Shown: positions 8,887 through 17,017, counted from the stretch's first letter. The stretch is 30,946 bases of DNA from DATKSG01 sp035531775 (GCA_035531775.1 DATKSG010000072.1:1-30946); one strand, 5' to 3'. Made by a program: numbers and translations. The notes: generated by a model from the sequence alone, not told the origin.

Positions 8887-9255
8887 ATGAGCCAACGGCG
8901 CCGCCACCTCGCTGGGGCAAGCGCCTCCTTCGCCCACGAGTCCGAGCAGCACTTCGCCGAGTTGCTCGACTTCTACGGCGTGCGCTGGGAGTACGAGCCG
9001 GTCGAGTTCGTCCTCGAATGGCACCCCGACGGGGCCCCCCGGGCCGCCTTCCGCCCTGACTTCTTCCTGCCCGACCACGGCTGCTTCATCGAGCTGACCA
9101 CCCTCAACCAGAAGCTCGTCACCCGCAAGAACGCCAAGGTGCGGCGGCTGCGGGAGTTGCACCCGGGCATCGAGGTGAAGCTGCTCTACCAGCGCGACTA
9201 CGAAGCACTGCTGGTCAAGTACGGCTTTCGCCGGGCCTCCTCACCCGCCGCATAG
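8887..9255 (+). CDS. Small PD-(D/E)XK-nuclease-like protein
   Basis: 122 residues from the ATG at 8887, two bases after the ftsR stop. The open frame extends left only as a shadow. Residues 18-60 carry an N-terminal acidic helix (SFAHESEQHFAELLDFYG) and EYEPVEFVLEW. Then come R-P-D-F-F-L-P, a short turn, and C-F-I-E-L-T-T, then a basic helix TRKNAKVRRLRELHPG and a strand VKLLYQRDYEALL. The order E, PD, E-L-T matches the core of PD-(D/E)XK nucleases such as DUF559 or very-short-patch-like proteins, but the usual catalytic Lys of E-x-K is Thr. It may thus be inactive or use a lysine from elsewhere. I do not know its function. Its position between ftsR and gcvT suggests co-transcription with ftsR. 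Confidence 0.7.
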   Translation: MSQRRRHLAGASASFAHESEQHFAELLDFYGVRWEYEPVEFVLEWHPDGAPRAAFRPDFFLPDHGCFIELTTLNQKLVTRKNAKVRRLRELHPGIEVKLLYQRDYEALLVKYGFRRASSPAA

Positions 9256-9258
9256 GCT
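9253..9258 (+). promoter_or_regulatory. Candidate -10 box of leaderless gcvT promoter
   Basis: TAGGCT ends exactly 6 nt before the GTG at 9265, so transcription would start at the start codon. The first three bases are also the stop codon of the previous gene, which weakens the case. Confidence 0.35.
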
Positions 9259-9264
9259 GCCGGC

Positions 9265-10380
9265 GTGCCCGGCCTGCGCCACTCGCCTCTGGAGGCGGCC
9301 CACCAGGCTCTCGGGGCCAAGCTGGTGCCCTTCGGGGGCTGGCTCATGCCGCTCGCCTACCGGGGCGGCACCCTGGCCGAGCACCGGGCCTGTCGGGCGG
9401 CGGCCGTGGTCTTCGACGTGAGCCACCTGGGCACCGTACGGGTCCAGGGTGGGGGCGCCTTCGGCCAGCTACAGCGCCAGCTGACCAACGACCTGGCCAA
9501 GATCGGCCCCGGGCGGGCCCAGTACACCCATCTGCTCGACGAAGACGACGCCTCGGTCCTCGACGACATCATCGTCTGGTGGGTGGACGACGAGGTCTTC
9601 GACGTCATGCCCAACGCCTCCAACACGAGCGGTGTGCTCGGGGCCCTGGGGGGCACCGACGTCACCGGCGAGCGGGCCGTGCTGGCCGTGCAGGGCCCCA
9701 CCGCCCGCCAGGTGATGGCCAAGGTGATGCCCGAGGCGGCCACCGTGCCCCGCTTCGCCGTGGCCGCCACCTCCTTCGCCGGGCACCGGGCCACGGTGGC
9801 CGGCACCGGCTACACCGGCGAGGACGGCATCGAGTGCGCCGTGGCCGCTGAGGTGGCGCCGCAGCTGTGGGAGGCGGTGGTGAATGCCGGAGCGGAGCCG
9901 GCCGGCCTCGGGGCCCGCGACACCCTCAGACTGGAGGCGGGCCTGCCGCTGCACGGCCATGAGCTGGGCCCGGGCATCACCCCGCTGCAAGCCGGCCTGG
10001 GGTGGGTGGTGGGCTGGGACAAAGGCGACTTCCGTGGACGGCGCCCACTCGAAGCCGAGCGCCGCCACGGCCCGCGCCGGCGCCTGGTCGGGTTGCGCGC
10101 CGACGGTCGCCAGCCACCGCGCCAAGGCGACACGGTCATGGCCCCCGGAGGGGAGTCGCCGGCGGGCACCGTGACCAGTGGGAACTTCTCTCCCGTGCTC
10201 GGCTGCGCCGTGGCCATGGCCTTGCTCGACACGGCACCGGGGCACGACGCGGCCCCGGCCGGCACGGCGCTCGAGGTCGACGTGCGCGGCAAGCGCGTCC
10301 GGGTGCAGGTGGCCGACATGCCCTTCGTACGCCGGGGCCGGCCGGCCGCCGCTGCGCCGAGCCCCGCAGAGCAGCGCTGA
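9265..10380 (+). CDS. gcvT: Glycine cleavage system T protein (aminomethyltransferase)
   Basis: 371 residues, normal length. It transfers the methylene group of aminomethylated H protein to tetrahydrofolate, releasing ammonia. Recognisable blocks are PLEAAHQALGAKLVPFGGWLMPL at the N-terminus (seen here as a shorter motif PFGGW), DVSHLGTVRVQG, the folate-pocket region DASVLDDIIVW, VLAVQGPTAR, GYTGEDGIE, ARDTLRLEAGLPLHGHEL, and TSGNFSPVLG near the C-terminus. The GTG at 9265 is the first start in frame and gives the family's N-terminus. The stop overlaps the gcvPA start (TGATG). It begins a three-gene operon gcvT-gcvPA-gcvPB, possibly led by ftsR. Confidence 0.96.
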   Translation: MPGLRHSPLEAAHQALGAKLVPFGGWLMPLAYRGGTLAEHRACRAAAVVFDVSHLGTVRVQGGGAFGQLQRQLTNDLAKIGPGRAQYTHLLDEDDASVLDDIIVWWVDDEVFDVMPNASNTSGVLGALGGTDVTGERAVLAVQGPTARQVMAKVMPEAATVPRFAVAATSFAGHRATVAGTGYTGEDGIECAVAAEVAPQLWEAVVNAGAEPAGLGARDTLRLEAGLPLHGHELGPGITPLQAGLGWVVGWDKGDFRGRRPLEAERRHGPRRRLVGLRADGRQPPRQGDTVMAPGGESPAGTVTSGNFSPVLGCAVAMALLDTAPGHDAAPAGTALEVDVRGKRVRVQVADMPFVRRGRPAAAAPSPAEQR

Positions 10381-11723
10381 TGGCCGGTTACTCGCCGCAC
10401 ACCGAGGCCGAGATCGAGGCCATGTTGGCCATGTTGGGGCTGGCATCGCTCGAGGACCTTTTCGCCGTGGTGCCCGAGGCGCTGCGCCTGGCCGGCGCCT
10501 TGGAGCTGGCCCCCGGCATCTCCGAGCCCGACGCGTTGGCCCGTATGGGCGAACTGGCCCGGGCCAACCGCCCGTGCGGGGCCGATCTGGTGTGCTTCGC
10601 CGGCGGTGGCGCTTACGACCACGAGATCCCATCGGTCACCCGGGCCTTGGCCTCGCGATCGGAGTTCGTCACCTCCTACACGCCGTACCAGCCCGAGGTG
10701 GCTCAGGGCGTGTTGCAGGCCGTGTTCGAGTTCCAGACCCTGCTGGCTCGCCTCAGCGGGGTGCCGGTGGCCAACGCCTCTCTGTATGACGGGGCCGCCG
10801 CCGTGGTGGAAGCGGTGAACCTGGGCTGTGCCGCCGCCGGGCGCCAGCAGGTGGCGGTGTCCACCGGGCTCAATCCTTCGTGGCGGGAGGTGCTGCGCAC
10901 ATTCGCGGCGGGCACCGGTCACCAGATCTTCGACGTGGGCCTGGTGGACGGGACCACCGACTGGGCGTCGCTCCAATGCGAAGAGCCCGGTGTGGTGGTG
11001 GTGGCCTATCCCAACTACTTGGGCTGCCTAGAGGACGTCGCGGCGGCGCGGGCGCTGTGCGACCGCACCGGGGCGCTGCTGGTGGTGGCTTTCGACCCGG
11101 TGTGCGCCGGTGTGCTGCGCTCGCCGGGGGAGTGGGGAGCGGACGTGGTGGTGGGAGAGGGCCAAGCCCTCGGCACCACCCTCGGCTTCGGCGGCCCGTA
11201 CCTCGGGCTCTTCGCCTGCACCATGGCCCACGTGCGGCGCCTGCCGGGCCGCCTGGTGGGCGAGACGGTGGACGCCGAGGGCAGGCGCGCCTACGTCACC
11301 ACGCTGCGGGCGCGCGAGCAGGACATCCGACGCGAGAAGGCCACCTCCAATGTCTGCACCAACCAGACCCTCATGGCCGTGACGGCCGCCATCCAGCTGG
11401 GTTGGCTGGGCACCACCGGATTGGCCGAGGTGGCACTGCGCTCGGCGCGCGGCACGCGCTATTGCCGTCAGGCCCTGCTGGCCGTGCCCGGGGTGGAGGC
11501 GCTGTGTGGGTCGCCGGTTGTGCGCGAATTCGCCTTGCGCCTGCCGACCCCGGCGCCGGTGGTGGTGGAGCGCCTGGTGGAGGAGGGCTTCCTGGCCGGC
11601 ATTGCCTTGGACCCCGAGTACGCCGGTGACGACCGCGGCCTGCTCGTGGCCGTCACCGAGCGCCGGACGCGCCAGGAGATCGACGCCTTCGCCGCCGCCT
11701 TCGACAAGGCGGTGCGGCCGTGA
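10380..11723 (+). CDS. gcvPA: Glycine dehydrogenase (decarboxylating) subunit 1
   Basis: 447 residues, the usual size for the N-terminal half of P protein when split. The ATG at 10380 shares one base with the gcvT stop. Family blocks include SPHTEAEIEAMLAMLG at the start, CFAGGGAYDHEIP, FVTSYTPYQPEVAQGVLQA, ASLYDGAAAVVEA, GEGQALGTTLGFGGPYLG, and REQDIRREKATSNVCTNQ. With GcvPB it forms the alpha2-beta2 PLP-dependent decarboxylase that loads the aminomethyl group on lipoyl-GcvH. The 3' end overlaps gcvPB by 4 bp (GTGA), fitting balanced synthesis of the two subunits. The longer open frame to the left is a shadow of gcvT. Confidence 0.96.
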   Translation: MAGYSPHTEAEIEAMLAMLGLASLEDLFAVVPEALRLAGALELAPGISEPDALARMGELARANRPCGADLVCFAGGGAYDHEIPSVTRALASRSEFVTSYTPYQPEVAQGVLQAVFEFQTLLARLSGVPVANASLYDGAAAVVEAVNLGCAAAGRQQVAVSTGLNPSWREVLRTFAAGTGHQIFDVGLVDGTTDWASLQCEEPGVVVVAYPNYLGCLEDVAAARALCDRTGALLVVAFDPVCAGVLRSPGEWGADVVVGEGQALGTTLGFGGPYLGLFACTMAHVRRLPGRLVGETVDAEGRRAYVTTLRAREQDIRREKATSNVCTNQTLMAVTAAIQLGWLGTTGLAEVALRSARGTRYCRQALLAVPGVEALCGSPVVREFALRLPTPAPVVVERLVEEGFLAGIALDPEYAGDDRGLLVAVTERRTRQEIDAFAAAFDKAVRP

Positions 11724-13258
11724 CCGACGACCTCGTGCCCCCTGCTGCGGCAGGGGGCCGTGCCACCAGCGCCCCGCTGCTCGGACGGGCCACCGAGCCC
11801 ACCTTGTTCGAGTTGAGCCAGCCCGGGCGCCGGGCCTGGCAGCTGCGCACCACCGGGGTGCCCGAGTGGTCCCTGGAGGAGTTGGTGCCGGCCGAGCACC
11901 GGCGCTCCACGCCGCCGGTGCTGGCCGACGTATCCGAGCGTGACCTGGTCGGGCACTTCACCCGCTTGAGCCACCGCCAGTTCTCGGTCGACCTGGGTGC
12001 GTACCCGCTCGGTTCGTGCACCATGAAGTACAACCCCAAGGTGTGCGACACCGTGGCCACCATGGCCGGCCTGGCCGACGTGCACCCCGGTGCGCCGCCC
12101 TCGTGCACCCAGGGATGGCTGGAGCTGCTGGTGGAGCTGGAGGAGGCGCTGTGCCAGGTGACCGGCATGGCCGCCGCCACCTTGCAGCCGGCGGCCGGGG
12201 CGGCCGGCGAGCTCACCGGCCTGCTGCTCATGCGGGCCTGGCACGAAGCGCAGGGCCGACCGCGGCACAAGGTGGTGATCCCCGACTCGGCCCATGGCAC
12301 CAATCCGGCCTCGGTCACCTTGGGGGGCTACCAGACGGTGACGGTGGCCAGCGACAGCCGGGGATGTGTGGACCTCGAAGCCCTGAGGGCCGTGCTCGAC
12401 GAGGATGTGGCCGGCATCATGCTCACCAACCCCAACACCCTGGGGCTGTTCGAGGAGCAGATCGTGGACATCGCGGCGGCCGTCCACGAGGTGGGTGGCC
12501 TGCTGTACTACGACGGCGCCAACTTGAACGCCATTCTGGGCGTGGTGCGCCCCGGTGACATGGGCTTCGACATCGTGCACCTCAACCTGCACAAGACCTT
12601 CGCCACCCCCCACGGCGGGGGAGGGCCCGGAGCGGGGCCGGTGGCCGTGTCGCCCCGGTTGGTCCCGTTCCTGCCCGGGCCCCGGCCTGTGCGCCTCGAC
12701 GAGGGGGCCGACATGGGCTTCGGCTGGCAGCGCTCGCCCCGGTCCATCGGGCGCGTGCACTCCTGGCACGGCAACGCCCTGGTGCTGGCCCGGGCGCTCA
12801 CCTACATCCTGGTCCACGGGTCCGACGGGTTGCGCCAGGTGGCGCAGCTGGCCGTGCTGAACGCCAACTGGCTGCGGGCCCGGTTGTCGGCCACCTACGA
12901 CGCCCCCTACGACCGGCCCTGCATGCACGAGTGCGTCCTGTCGGCCGCCACCTTGAAGCGCCGCACCGGCGTGCGCGCCCTGGACGTGGCCAAGTGCCTG
13001 CTCGAGGAAGGCTTCCACGCCCCGACGGTGTACTTCCCCCTCATCGTGGAGGAAGCGCTCATGATCGAGCCCACCGAAACCGAGAGCCTGCAGACCTTGG
13101 AGGCCCTGGCCGAGGCCTTGGAGGACATCGCCGCCCGGGCGGCGGAGCCCGGTGGGGCTGAAGCGGCTGCCGGCGCACCGCACGCCACCCCGGTCGGCCG
13201 GGTGGACGAGGCCCGCGCCGCTCGCACGCTGGTACCGACCTTCGACGCCAGGCCCTGA
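11720..13258 (+). CDS. gcvPB: Glycine dehydrogenase (decarboxylating) subunit 2, PLP-binding
   Basis: 512 residues. The PLP-binding lysine is Lys292 in HLNLHKTFATPHGGGGPG. Other blocks are YPLGSCTMKYNPKV, GMAAATLQPAAGAAGE, IPDSAHGTNPAS, MLTNPNTLGLFE and YYDGANLNAI, all standard for GcvPB. The GTG start overlaps gcvPA. Codons about 6-13 contain a perfect 9-bp hairpin that could slow initiation or be an RNA control element. The extreme C-terminus (about 40 residues, Ala/Gly-rich) looks like a non-conserved tail. GcvH and lipoamide dehydrogenase, needed to complete the cycle, are not in this window. Convergent with the flavin monooxygenase gene. Confidence 0.96.
   Translation: MTDDLVPPAAAGGRATSAPLLGRATEPTLFELSQPGRRAWQLRTTGVPEWSLEELVPAEHRRSTPPVLADVSERDLVGHFTRLSHRQFSVDLGAYPLGSCTMKYNPKVCDTVATMAGLADVHPGAPPSCTQGWLELLVELEEALCQVTGMAAATLQPAAGAAGELTGLLLMRAWHEAQGRPRHKVVIPDSAHGTNPASVTLGGYQTVTVASDSRGCVDLEALRAVLDEDVAGIMLTNPNTLGLFEEQIVDIAAAVHEVGGLLYYDGANLNAILGVVRPGDMGFDIVHLNLHKTFATPHGGGGPGAGPVAVSPRLVPFLPGPRPVRLDEGADMGFGWQRSPRSIGRVHSWHGNALVLARALTYILVHGSDGLRQVAQLAVLNANWLRARLSATYDAPYDRPCMHECVLSAATLKRRTGVRALDVAKCLLEEGFHAPTVYFPLIVEEALMIEPTETESLQTLEALAEALEDIAARAAEPGGAEAAAGAPHATPVGRVDEARAARTLVPTFDARP
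11737..11758 (+). repeat. Perfect hairpin inside the 5' end of gcvPB
   Basis: GCCCCCTGC (11737-11745), loop TGCG, then GCAGGGGGC (11750-11758): nine uninterrupted base pairs, starting 14 bases after the GTG start codon. It is in coding sequence (Pro-Pro-Ala-Ala-Ala-Gly-Gly), so there is no T-run. Confidence 0.6.
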
Positions 13259-13281
13259 GCCCGGCGCCGTGGGCCGGCGCT
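13258..13281. terminator. Candidate bidirectional terminator hairpin after gcvPB
   Basis: The 34-bp gap between convergent genes holds AGC-CCGGC paired with GCCGG-C-GCT, eight pairs with one bulged C and a 7-nt loop. No T-run is present, so it would be an atypical terminator. Confidence 0.35.
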
Positions 13282-13292
13282 AGACCCCCCAC

Positions 13293-14495
13293 TCAGCCTT
13301 CGGCCGAGTCCACCTTCTCCGACGCTGCCGCCGCCTTGGCTTCGCGCTCGGCGTGGTGGTCGGAAATGGCCTGCATAATGGCGCCACCTACCGCCCCTAT
13401 GAAGGTGGGACGGTTCTCCGCCGCCCAGTCACGCGAGCCGACCAGCGAGCCGACAGACCCCTGGAAGCGCGGCATCACCTCGCGGGCCAGCAACTCATAG
13501 GAGTGCAACGTGGCCTCGCGGTCGGCCCACTCGTGCGCCATGAACAGGAACGTTCCGAAGCCGCCTGACTGCTCCGCCAGGCGGGCGATCTGCTCGGCAG
13601 CCATGTCCGGGGTGCCCACCACGGCGAAACCCGTCTCCATGAGGGCGTCCACCAGCTTGTCGGGATCCAAGGTGGCCGGAGCCAGGGGCAGGGCGGCGAC
13701 CCGCTCGAAGTAGTCCACCCACTGGGCCAGCCCGAAGGCCACGTCGCGCCGGGCCTGCTCTTCGGTCTCGGCGATGTGCATAGGGCCGACCAGACGCCAG
13801 TTGCGCCGGTCGACGGTGGTGGCGAACTCCTCGGCCCTCTCCTGCATGGTCACCCAATGCGACCCGAGTACGTCGAAGCCGCCGGCCGTGGTGGCCCCGA
13901 TGGACAGCAGCGACAATCCGAAGCGCCCGGCGGCGCGCGGCCCGGCCGGGGAGACCTGGGCCGCCACCGCCACCTCGAAACGAGGGTGGGTATAGGGCCG
14001 CAGCTGCAGGCGGGCGTCGCGCAGGGTGAACCAGTCGGTGTGCCGGGTGACCAGCTCGGAGCCGTCGAGGAGGGCCAAGATGGCCTCCAGGGACTCCTCC
14101 ATCATGTCGCGCTGGCGCATGGGGTCGATGCCCATCATGAAGGCGTCCGAGGGCAGCGCCCCGGGGCCCACCCCGAACATGACGCGGCCGCGGGTCAGGT
14201 GGTCGAGCAGAACCATGCGGTCGGCCAGCATCAGCGGGTGGTGGTAGGGCAGTGAGCTCACCCCGGTGCCCAGGCGGATGTGAGACGTGCGCTGGGCGAC
14301 GGTGGCGATGAACACCTCCGGCGAGGCGATGATCTCGTAGCCGGCCGAGTGGTGCTCGCCGATCCAGGCCTCGTCGAAGCCGAGCTCGTCGAGGCGCACC
14401 ACCAGCTCGAGGTCGCGCTCGAGAGCCAAGGTGGGGTTCTGGCCCACCGGGTGGAACGGGGCCAGGAAGATCCCGAAGCGAAGCGGCCAGTGCAC
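13293..14495 (-). CDS. LLM-class flavin-dependent monooxygenase, LimB-like
   Basis: 400 residues from a GTG at 14495, with AGAGG about 9 nt upstream. The luciferase-like (beta/alpha)8 fold is clear: FGIFLAPFHPVGQNPTLAL, DEAWIGEHHSAGYEI, HIRLGTGVSSLPYHHPLMLA, LLDHLTRGRVMFGVGPGA. These blocks and the later WRLVGPMHIAETEEQAR match my memory of the limonene 1,2-monooxygenase (LimB) subgroup. Such enzymes use reduced flavin supplied by a separate reductase, which is not encoded nearby. The substrate may be a terpene or other hydrophobic compound, but this is not shown. It is followed upstream on the same strand by a class II aldolase 58 bp away, a possible operon. The last 30 residues are a charged low-complexity tail. 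Confidence 0.9.
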   Translation of the reverse strand: MHWPLRFGIFLAPFHPVGQNPTLALERDLELVVRLDELGFDEAWIGEHHSAGYEIIASPEVFIATVAQRTSHIRLGTGVSSLPYHHPLMLADRMVLLDHLTRGRVMFGVGPGALPSDAFMMGIDPMRQRDMMEESLEAILALLDGSELVTRHTDWFTLRDARLQLRPYTHPRFEVAVAAQVSPAGPRAAGRFGLSLLSIGATTAGGFDVLGSHWVTMQERAEEFATTVDRRNWRLVGPMHIAETEEQARRDVAFGLAQWVDYFERVAALPLAPATLDPDKLVDALMETGFAVVGTPDMAAEQIARLAEQSGGFGTFLFMAHEWADREATLHSYELLAREVMPRFQGSVGSLVGSRDWAAENRPTFIGAVGGAIMQAISDHHAEREAKAAAASEKVDSAEG

Positions 14496-14553
14496 TGCTG
14501 TGGTCCTCTCGATCGGTGGTGCTGTTGGTCGGTCGGTGCAGCGAACCGGGCAG

Positions 14554-15333
14554 TCAGTCGAGCAGGTCGGGCTGCTCGGCCACGATGCGGGCGTACAGGG
14601 GCTGGAAGCTCAGCCAGCCGGCGAAGTGACCACCCACCTGGCCGGCGGTGAGCGCCGCGTACTCAGGGTCGATGAGCACCGGCGTGCCGGCCGCCTCGGC
14701 CAGGAGCTGGGCCTGGCACGAGCGCTCCATGGTGATGAACCACCAAGCCGCCTCGTCCACGCTCTGGCCCACGGTGAGCAGCCCGTGGTTGCGCAGGATG
14801 ACGGCCTTGTGGCCGCCCACGGCGGCGCCGATGCGCTTTCCCTCCTCCACGTCGACCACCACGCCGGTGTAGTCGTCGAAGAGCGCGTGGTCCTGGTAGA
14901 AGGCGCACACGTCCTGGGTGATGGGGTCGAGCTTGCGCCCGAGCGTCGACCACGACTTGCCGTAGATGGAGTGGGAGTGAGCGGCTGCCACCACGTCGGG
15001 ACGCGCCGCGTGGACCTGGGAATGGATGGCGAAGGCGGCCCGGTTGACGGCGCGGCTCCCTTCCACGACCTCGCCCGAGGAGTCCACGCAGATGAGGTCC
15101 GACACCTTGATGTGGCCGAAGTGCATGGCGAAGGGGTTGACCCAGAACCGCTCGGGATCGCCGGGGTCCCGGGCCGTGATGTGGCCGGCCACCCCTTCCT
15201 CGAAACCGAAACGGCTGAAGAGGCGGAAGGCGCCAGCCAGGCGCTGCTTGCGGTGCAGGCGCTCGTCCTCGACATTGTCGAAGGTCGGCGGCATGGGGAT
15301 CGCCGTGGCCGCCTGCTCGGTGCTCGTGGTCAT
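14554..15333 (-). CDS. Class II aldolase/adducin family protein
   Basis: 259 residues from the ATG at 15333; a GTG at 15342 would add three residues. The class II aldolase fold is shown by GFEEGVAGHITARDP, VNPFAMHFG, AIHSQVHAARPDVVAAAHSH with His119 and His121, and ILRNHGLLTVG with His183. These three histidines are the expected divalent-metal ligands. The length and the FxxxHFxHI type of N-terminal sequence resemble the group often found beside degradation genes rather than fuculose-phosphate aldolase itself; the substrate is unknown. It probably precedes the monooxygenase in a two-gene unit. TAAGGT ends 7 nt before the ATG and can be read as a -10 box or as a weak ribosome site. It is divergent from the XRE gene. 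Confidence 0.88.
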   Translation of the reverse strand: MTTSTEQAATAIPMPPTFDNVEDERLHRKQRLAGAFRLFSRFGFEEGVAGHITARDPGDPERFWVNPFAMHFGHIKVSDLICVDSSGEVVEGSRAVNRAAFAIHSQVHAARPDVVAAAHSHSIYGKSWSTLGRKLDPITQDVCAFYQDHALFDDYTGVVVDVEEGKRIGAAVGGHKAVILRNHGLLTVGQSVDEAAWWFITMERSCQAQLLAEAAGTPVLIDPEYAALTAGQVGGHFAGWLSFQPLYARIVAEQPDLLD

Positions 15334-15340
15334 GGGCCAC

Positions 15341-15346
15341 ACCTTA
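15341..15346 (-). promoter_or_regulatory. Candidate -10 box of near-leaderless aldolase promoter
   Basis: Minus-strand TAAGGT, 7 nt before the ATG at 15333, fits TANNNT. AAGG could instead act as a ribosome site. Confidence 0.35.
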
Positions 15347-15427
15347 CGGCCCCCCGACGAGACAGATCAGCCCGCCGCGTCTCATGTCCCGGCCTCCTCA
15401 GGCACGATCGGGTCCCGGGGTGTTGCC

Positions 15428-15472
15428 ATTGTGACCAAAGTGAGTATTGTGTCAGTTGAGGTTAGATCACAC
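15428..15472 (+). promoter_or_regulatory. AT-rich control region before the XRE gene
   Basis: This stretch is clearly richer in A/T than its surroundings. It has ATTGTG twice, 18 bp apart (15428 and 15446), and TGTGA/TCACA arms (15430-15434 and 15467-15471). TTAGAT at 15462-15467 lies 5 nt before the ATG and may be a -10 box. A promoter plus autoregulatory operator is plausible. Confidence 0.35.
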
Positions 15473-15874
15473 ATGAAATATCCCACCGCCGAGATAGCCC
15501 CCGCCGGACGCCGCCGCAACGCGAACGGTGAGCCGGCTCGCCGTCCTGCCCCAGGGCGTGGCACCGAGGCCTTCGCCCGCTACGAGCGGGCCCGCAGCGC
15601 CATCATGGTGGGCAGTGCCGTGAGAGCGGCGCGCCGGAGGGTCGGGATGAGCCAGGTCGAGCTGGCCCGCCTGGCCGGCACCAGCCAGCCCTCGGTGGCC
15701 CGCCTGGAGCGAGGCCTCGTGTCTCCCACCGTGATCAGCCTGGACCGCATCGCCCGGGCGCTCGGGGCCGAGCTGGTCATCGACTTCGAGCCGGCCCCGG
15801 CCGGTGGTAGGGGGGGAGGCCTGCTCGCTGTTCAGCGGCCGGCGCCGAGCAACCACTCGAGATTGCCGGCATAG
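15473..15874 (+). CDS. XRE-family helix-turn-helix regulator
   Basis: 133 residues from the ATG at 15473; the frame is open further left, but the AT-rich control region argues for this start. Residues 1-45 are basic and low-complexity. A lambda-repressor-like HTH spans about 46-100: VGSAVRAARRRVGMSQVELA, then LAGTSQPSVARLERG and a third helix SLDRIARALGAEL. The HTH is followed by VIDFEPAP, the ending typical of small HigA/HTH_3-like proteins. No toxin-like partner gene lies next to it. It probably represses itself or the divergent aldolase-monooxygenase unit. Its last 43 bp overlap, tail to tail, the end of the amidohydrolase gene. Confidence 0.82.
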   Translation: MKYPTAEIAPAGRRRNANGEPARRPAPGRGTEAFARYERARSAIMVGSAVRAARRRVGMSQVELARLAGTSQPSVARLERGLVSPTVISLDRIARALGAELVIDFEPAPAGGRGGGLLAVQRPAPSNHSRLPA

Positions 15875-16992
15875 AGCTGCTCGCCGGCGCGCCCGTCGAT
15901 GGGCCCGGCCAGGCGTTCGTAGTCGGCCACCGGGCGGGCGATCCCCTCGGCGTGGGGGTAGTCGCTCGAGAACATGAGCATGTCTTCGCCCAGCTCGTCG
16001 ATGAGCCGGCGCGGCCCTTCGTAACAGAACACCGCCACCCGCACCTGGCGGCGCACGTACTCGCTCGGGCGCAGCTCCATGGGCCGCAGGGGAGTGCCGT
16101 TGAAGCGGGCGTGGAACTCGAAGCCGCCGTCCAACATGACCAGGAACATCGGCACCCACACTGCCGAGAGCTCCATGACCCCGAGGCGCAGCGCCGGGTG
16201 GCGTTCGAAGACGCCGTGCACGGCCATGTCGCACAGGGCCAGGGCCGGGGCGCTGTAGATGAACACCGAAGACAGCACCGGCGACACCACGTCGGGATCG
16301 CCTTCGTACCAGGCGTCGTCGAAGGGGTGGGGGAAGGCGGCCACGTGGAATACCGGGGCGATTCCGTGCTCCACAAAGGCGGCCCAGGCCCGGTCCAGGT
16401 CGGGGTGCGACAGGGGCTTGCCATCCACCAGGGCCGGGGCGGTCATGGCCAGGCGCACACCGGCGGCCGACAGCGAGGCCAGCTGGTGCTCGAGCCAGTC
16501 GAGGTTGCGCAAGCTCACATGGGCGACGGGCTGGAACCGCCCGCCCCCGATGGCGGCCACGTCACCGGCCCACCGGTTCCACGCCGCCATGTTGGCCAAG
16601 GTGGCCTCCAGGCGATCGGCCAGGGGCCGCTCCCACAACAGGCCGTAGTTGGGAAACAGCACGGAAGCTTCCAACCCGAACTCATCCAGCTGGCCCAGGC
16701 GGAGCTCGGGGTCCCAAAAGGCGGCCGGCAGCGCCTCGTCGAAGGGGATCTCGGCCGGAAGTCCCTGGCGCACCCGGCGGCGGTAGGCCCCCATGGCGTC
16801 GAGGTCACCGGGGTGGTGGATCTCGGCCAGGTCGATACGGCGGTCGCCTTGGGTGAGCCAGGCATGTCCCAGGTCGTCCTCCTCGATGGAGAGCGCCAGG
16901 TGCCGCTGCGAGGGGTCGATGTAGCTCGACCACAGGTCGCGCCGCTCGTAGAGATGGGTGTCGGCGTCCAGTCTCCGGGCCACGGCTTCCAC
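15832..16992 (-). CDS. Amidohydrolase-2 family metal-dependent hydrolase
   Basis: 386 residues from a GTG at 16992. This is a TIM-barrel amidohydrolase of the ACMSD/gamma-resorcylate decarboxylase type (Amidohydro_2): D-A-D-T-H at residues 9-13, then FGLEASVLFPNYGLLW, HVSLRNLDWLEHQ, a central metal-site His in FHVAAFPHP, and MLMFSSDYPHAEG near the C-terminus with the catalytic Asp. The family includes decarboxylases and hydrolases of aromatic acids; the substrate is not determined. The start codon lies only 32 bp from the divergent lipoprotein start, so promoters must be compact. Its 3' end overlaps the XRE gene by 43 bp. Confidence 0.88.
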   Translation of the reverse strand: MEAVARRLDADTHLYERRDLWSSYIDPSQRHLALSIEEDDLGHAWLTQGDRRIDLAEIHHPGDLDAMGAYRRRVRQGLPAEIPFDEALPAAFWDPELRLGQLDEFGLEASVLFPNYGLLWERPLADRLEATLANMAAWNRWAGDVAAIGGGRFQPVAHVSLRNLDWLEHQLASLSAAGVRLAMTAPALVDGKPLSHPDLDRAWAAFVEHGIAPVFHVAAFPHPFDDAWYEGDPDVVSPVLSSVFIYSAPALALCDMAVHGVFERHPALRLGVMELSAVWVPMFLVMLDGGFEFHARFNGTPLRPMELRPSEYVRRQVRVAVFCYEGPRRLIDELGEDMLMFSSDYPHAEGIARPVADYERLAGPIDGRAGEQLYAGNLEWLLGAGR

Positions 16993-17011
16993 CTTCGCGC
17001 AAAGTCCGCAG

Positions 17012-17017
17012 TAGCGT
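17012..17017 (+). promoter_or_regulatory. Candidate -10 box of near-leaderless lipoprotein promoter
   Basis: TAGCGT ends 7 nt before the ATG at 17025, without a ribosome site, in a 32-bp divergent intergenic gap. Confidence 0.45.

Noticed and set aside
8887..9255. Active restriction or very-short-patch endonuclease
   Set aside because: The Lys of the E-x-K motif is Thr and there is no methyltransferase partner.
15473..15874. HigA-type antitoxin of a toxin-antitoxin pair
   Set aside because: No small toxin-like gene adjoins it; neighbours are an aldolase and an amidohydrolase.
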